DNA from: Orobanche coerulescens
Taxonomy: Eukaryota; Streptophyta; Magnoliopsida; Lamiales; Orobanchaceae
NCBI GenBank assembly: GCA_033398695.1
Contig: CM065801.1
Location: 5,208,001 to 5,272,000 of the forward strand
Length of the DNA: 64,000 nucleotides
Reading direction: 5' to 3'
Part shown: positions 60,400 through 64,000 of the stretch, piece by piece
Position numbering within the stretch: position 1 is the stretch's first letter
Layout of the letters: each line of letters begins with the position of its first letter
The notes under the pieces: model-generated
Databases searched by the model: none
What the model saw: only the letters and a program-made list of their open reading frames with translations
Told to the model about the DNA's origin: nothing
Program-made: the position numbers and the translations under genes

Positions 60400-61480
60400 G
60401 GTTTATTGCGGTTCATCTCAAAATACCGGAACAAAGTCGGATTACTGAAAACCCAGCTTATTGTGTGAAGGTCCAGTAGGTCCAACCGACCTAGTATACA
60501 ATTTGGAGAGTGGAGCTCAGAGCCTAGCTCTACTAGGCGCGGCTCGGTCCCCACAGGTCTACCCCAACATGTGTAGACCTGCCAGGTCTAGACCAGTAGG
60601 TCATCCCACAAGTCAGCTCTCCCAAATGACAGGTCTAGTAGGTCATCATAAAAGTAGAATCCGTGATAATCAGGGATCTTTCCCAATCAAAGGCAGGATT
60701 TCAGGAATAGGTTCCGCCCTCTTCTATAAATATTGGAAGGTCTGTCCTCCTTCAAGAACCAGAGAAGAAAACAAACATACACACAGCTTAGAGAGTGGAG
60801 CTCAGAGCCTAGCTCTACTAGGCGCAACTCAGTCCCCACAGGTCTACCCCAACAGGTATAGACCTGCCAGGTCTAGACCAGCAGGTCATCCCACAGGTCA
60901 GCTCTCTCAGATGATATCATATTCAGGTCTGTTAAAGAACTTGGTCCACTAAACCTGCCTCTTAAGTAAACCCAACTGAACTACCGATCTGGAGTAGGTC
61001 GGAAAGCGGATGAGCTCGACATTCCCATAGAAGAACTTTCCCGTAAAGAAGATCCGACCTCCAAGTCTATACTCGGAGCTCATAACTAGATAGACGTCGG
61101 CATCATCAATTAGGCAAGCTAGAAAGAGATCGGTTCAAATAGGACAAAGTCGTGGAAAGCTGAGATTTCATCATAAAAGTAGAATCCCTAAAAATCAGGG
61201 ACCTTGCCCAATCAAAGACAGGATTTCAGGGACAGGTTCCCCTCTCTTCTATAAATATTGGAAGACCTGTCCTCCTTCAAAGACCAGAAGAAAACATACA
61301 TACACACATTATATTTTGATTTCTCTCAAAACCTGTTCCAGCTTAAGCATCAGAGAGTTTGTGCCGGGACCATCCCAGTGTCTTCTGCAGGAACTCCAGT
61401 GGTTTTTTTTAGTTCGGAACAGAGAGAACAATCCGATTCTTAGTGGCCGATCAGTTTGGATACATCAAACATAATTCAGT
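60400..61480 (+). repeat. Duplicated solo-LTR-like segment (Tat-like)
   Basis: No coding sequence. Two partial copies of one LTR: the AGGTCTACCCCAACA/GCCAGGTCTAGACCAG block at 60504-60630 and 60789-60912, and the block ending CTTCTATAAATATTGGAAG at 60642-60738 and 61168-61262. There are thus two TATA boxes. The end (GTTTGTGCCGGGACCATCCC ... CAATCCGATTCTTAGTGG) looks like Tat-lineage U5. Exact borders and TSD unresolved. Confidence 0.5.
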
Positions 61481-61578
61481 TCAGTTCAATTCAATTTTGT
61501 ATAATTCAGTTTTAAAGAACGGAGTCTTACGTATATAGCAAAATACAATTTGATAATTATTAAACGGTTTTTCTAGTG

Positions 61579-61594
61579 TGTGCCCATGGGCACA
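61579..61594. repeat. Perfect 16-bp palindrome
   Basis: TGTGCCCATGGGCACA, within CTAGTGTG...CACATGCTAAG. May be a fragment of a fold-back element. Confidence 0.5.
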
Positions 61595-61679
61595 TGCTAA
61601 GAATACTGATTTTGCTCCTTTTAATAACAATTAATATAATACAACTACTTTTAGTTACTTTCAAGATAAAGTAATTAGG

Positions 61680-62051
61680 CCTTGTTCTTTTGGACTTATT
61701 TTTCAGTTTTTCAGTTCAGTTTAGTTCAGGTCCATTCAGTTCAGTTCAGGTTCATTCAGTTCAGTTCAGTTCTTCTTCTTCTTATTATTAATTTATTATT
61801 ATTATTAGTTTATTATTATTATTATTAATTAATTATTATTATTGTTGTTGTTGTTGTTATTATTACTAATAATATTTACTATTATCGTTGTTGTTGTTGA
61901 TTACTATTATTATTAATTTATTATTATTATTATTATTAATACTAATTTATTATTATTATTATTAATAATTTATTATTAATATTAGTAATTTATTATTATT
62001 GTAATTATTACTAATAATATTTACTATTATCGTTGTTGTTGTTGATTACTA
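61680..62051. mobile_element. TTCAGTTCA/(TTA)n MITE, cut by the Helitron
   Basis: Starts GGCCTTGTTCTTTTGGACTT, then TTCAGTTCAG repeats and a long (TTA)n/(GTT)n block. The inverse of such an end (AAAGAACGGAGTCTTA) is at 61515-61530. The right end is missing because another element starts at 62052. Confidence 0.5.
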
Positions 62052-64000
62052 TCTCCCCTATATACTAATGCAGAATACGCTGAGCCTAACTGGCAGCTTC
62101 TCATGCTTTGGCTGCCACATGTCTTTTGCTGGTGCCTCGGATGCATATGTATCAGCCTCTCATGCTTCAGCTGACACATATTCAATTACTGGCCTAATCA
62201 TCAGTGCATTAATTATATTATAATTATACCTCAAATAACTCCTACTACCTTATTAATTTTTGTGAATTAAAGAATATGAATTATGAATAAATAAGAATTG
62301 ATTATATTTACAAAAATAATTCATATTTTCATTAATTAAAAATATAAATCCCAAACAAAGAGAAATTTAATATAGTAGTGTGGACTATATATTAAAAACT
62401 TAAATCTAAAATCTCGCGTAAATATTATATATTCAACTAATTAATTAGTTTATATTAGTTAGTCACTATAATTATGTATATCAATAAAAAACATATCAAC
62501 TGAAATGAAAGATGTTTGGGAGTATTGCAAAAGAAGTGTTGAATATATATATATAATTAAAAAGGTACTTGAAGTCCTAATCAATTAAATAAATCGAAAT
62601 AATCTTATTAAAAAATATTATTGAAAGTGTAGAAACAATGGTTTTAATTATTATTTATAAACAGATCAAAGAAATTTTGGAATAAATCAATTAGTCTATT
62701 TTAGTTTTAAAATCTTATTTAATTAATATAAACTAACCAAATAAATGAAAAAAATATATATTTACTAAATTATATAATTATTGATTTTATGAATTTTTAA
62801 AGAGATATTTAAAAATATATAAGAAATTAAAATTTAATATAATATACTAATCCATAGATCTTTGTACAAAGAGAATTTCATAAAATAAAAATTGATCGTT
62901 TTAAGTGCTTTTTAAGTGATTTTTTAATTATTTTTTGTTTTAAATTTATCTACTTTTAAAATCAACTATATATTTTTGAAAGTTTTGGATTTGCTTTTGC
63001 ATTTTAAACTATAACCAAATAATTTATGTAATTTTTTTTCTCAAATATAAGGATCAAATTATCTCCTTTTTGGCCATATAACAGAAACCGTTAAATACTT
63101 GATGATTTGGATCATTTTGGCAAAAAAAAGGACCAAAAAAGAACATGGAACTAAAATTTTATCAAATACAGTTTAACACAATCAGATATGAATGGAGTTT
63201 TTTTCAAATACGAGTTTCCGAAATTACTAAAGGTGTCCAGCTATTTATGTGTTGTCTTGCATGTAAAATGTGCCAACTTCAATACTTCTATATATTAAGT
63301 TAAATTTTTGAAAATAATATCATGTAAAAATAATATAAAGTTTCAACTGAACCAAATGTCACTTAGATTTTTTGTAATACAAGTTTCACAAATTACGAAA
63401 AATACTCTAATTATTTTCTCTTCTTTTGAATGTAAGATTTCTTGAATTTAGTACTCTTAATTATGAAGTTCAATGCCTGAAAAGTACCCTATAACTTTTT
63501 CTGGCTCATCTTATATTACAAACAAAATTGGATAAATTTTTTACTTTTAAAAAATGGGGATAATTTTAATTAGGCTAGGATGTAAATATAGTTTTCTTAG
63601 TTAACCCCACGATTAGTATATTTACAATTAGTCATACAAATAATTCACTTATATATATACTATGACCATGCTGTTTCTTTTTTTTTTGGCAAATTGGGAA
63701 GTACTTAATTTTAAGTTATAAGTCATAATCTCCTTACTTTGTAATTTCAAATTCTATTTTTAAAATAAATATACATATAGTTTCACTTCAACCAAATGCC
63801 ACCGAGATTTTTTGTAATACAGGTTTCCGAAATTAATAAAAGTACTTCAACTCTTTTCCTATATTTTTAATGTAAAATGGGTAGACTTCAATACTCTTAA
63901 ATATGAAGCCAAATGTTTGAAGAAATATGATATAAGCATAATATGCCATTTCACTTCAATCAAATCAATTGAGTTTTTTATTTTGTAATTTTTTAAAATT
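62052..64000 (+). mobile_element. Probable Helitron 5' end
   Basis: Begins TCTCCCCTATATACTAATGC right after an A, as expected for insertion between A and T. The target ...GTTGATTACTA|T matches the unbroken GTTGATTACTATTATTA at 61897-61912. Non-coding, AT-rich. It contains two copies of a GCCTCTCATGCTTCAGCTG-like hairpin (62092-62180) and about four degenerate ~165-bp units with ATTTTTTGTAATAC (63172, 63335, 63778, 63948). The CTRR 3' end was not found in the window. Confidence 0.5.

Noticed and set aside
1..64000. Endogenous viral (pararetrovirus) sequence
   Set aside because: Every RT-bearing segment has LTRs, integrase or LINE features of transposons; no movement-protein or pararetroviral coat motifs were seen.

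Overview
The window is nuclear DNA of a flowering plant, most likely a eudicot. The evidence is spliced GT-AG genes of plant type (ALG3, RALF) set in a dense field of plant transposable elements: Ty3 chromovirus, Athila/Tat and Ty1/copia LTR elements, hAT, PIF-Harbinger, LINE, SINE and Helitron. Nothing bacterial, organellar or viral was recognised.

Only two host genes look intact. ALG3, the ER dolichol-linked mannosyltransferase, has 13 exons between 6821 and 12125 on the + strand. A RALF peptide-hormone precursor has one exon at 47935-48300 on the - strand. Scraps of a third, unidentified host locus lie at 13411-14659 and resume at 42201; a retrotransposon separates them.

Layout: 1-3550 is the 3' end of a Tat/Retand-like Ty3 element with an antisense extra ORF. 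3551-6680 holds a LINE scrap, a palindromic repeat, a hAT-like element filled with about eight copies of a ~175-bp AT-rich repeat, and a Tourist MITE just upstream of ALG3. 12783-14101 has two non-autonomous hATs. 14660-42195 is a nest whose every level is proved by an exact target-site duplication (TSD): a Tekay-type Ty3 chromovirus (TSD AATGG), split by a hAT element with a transposase gene (TSD GCCACGAC), which is split twice more, by a non-autonomous Tekay relative (TSD CTATA) and by a non-autonomous Athila/Tat-type element (TSD GTATC). 42502-47057 holds another hAT and a deleted copia. 47058-50573 holds RALF, a SINE and MITEs. 50574-57543 is a second copia, with an intact gag. 57661-64000 holds a hAT with a LINE inside it, TTA-rich elements, a duplicated Tat-like LTR and a probable Helitron 5' end.

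The most notable object is the innermost Athila/Tat-type element (28430-35647). It has LTRs, PBS and PPT but no gag or pol. It carries a full-length, intronless, frame-damaged LOG (cytokinin riboside 5'-monophosphate phosphoribohydrolase) gene at 31997-32635, an unrelated intact 181-codon ORF, and three copies of a 48-bp hairpin. It appears to be a gene-carrying retrotransposon.

Exon joins, TSDs and domain calls were worked out by eye. Homology calls rest on remembered family motifs; no database search was run. Many differences between LTR pairs are small indels near CG, so some frameshifts could be assembly errors.
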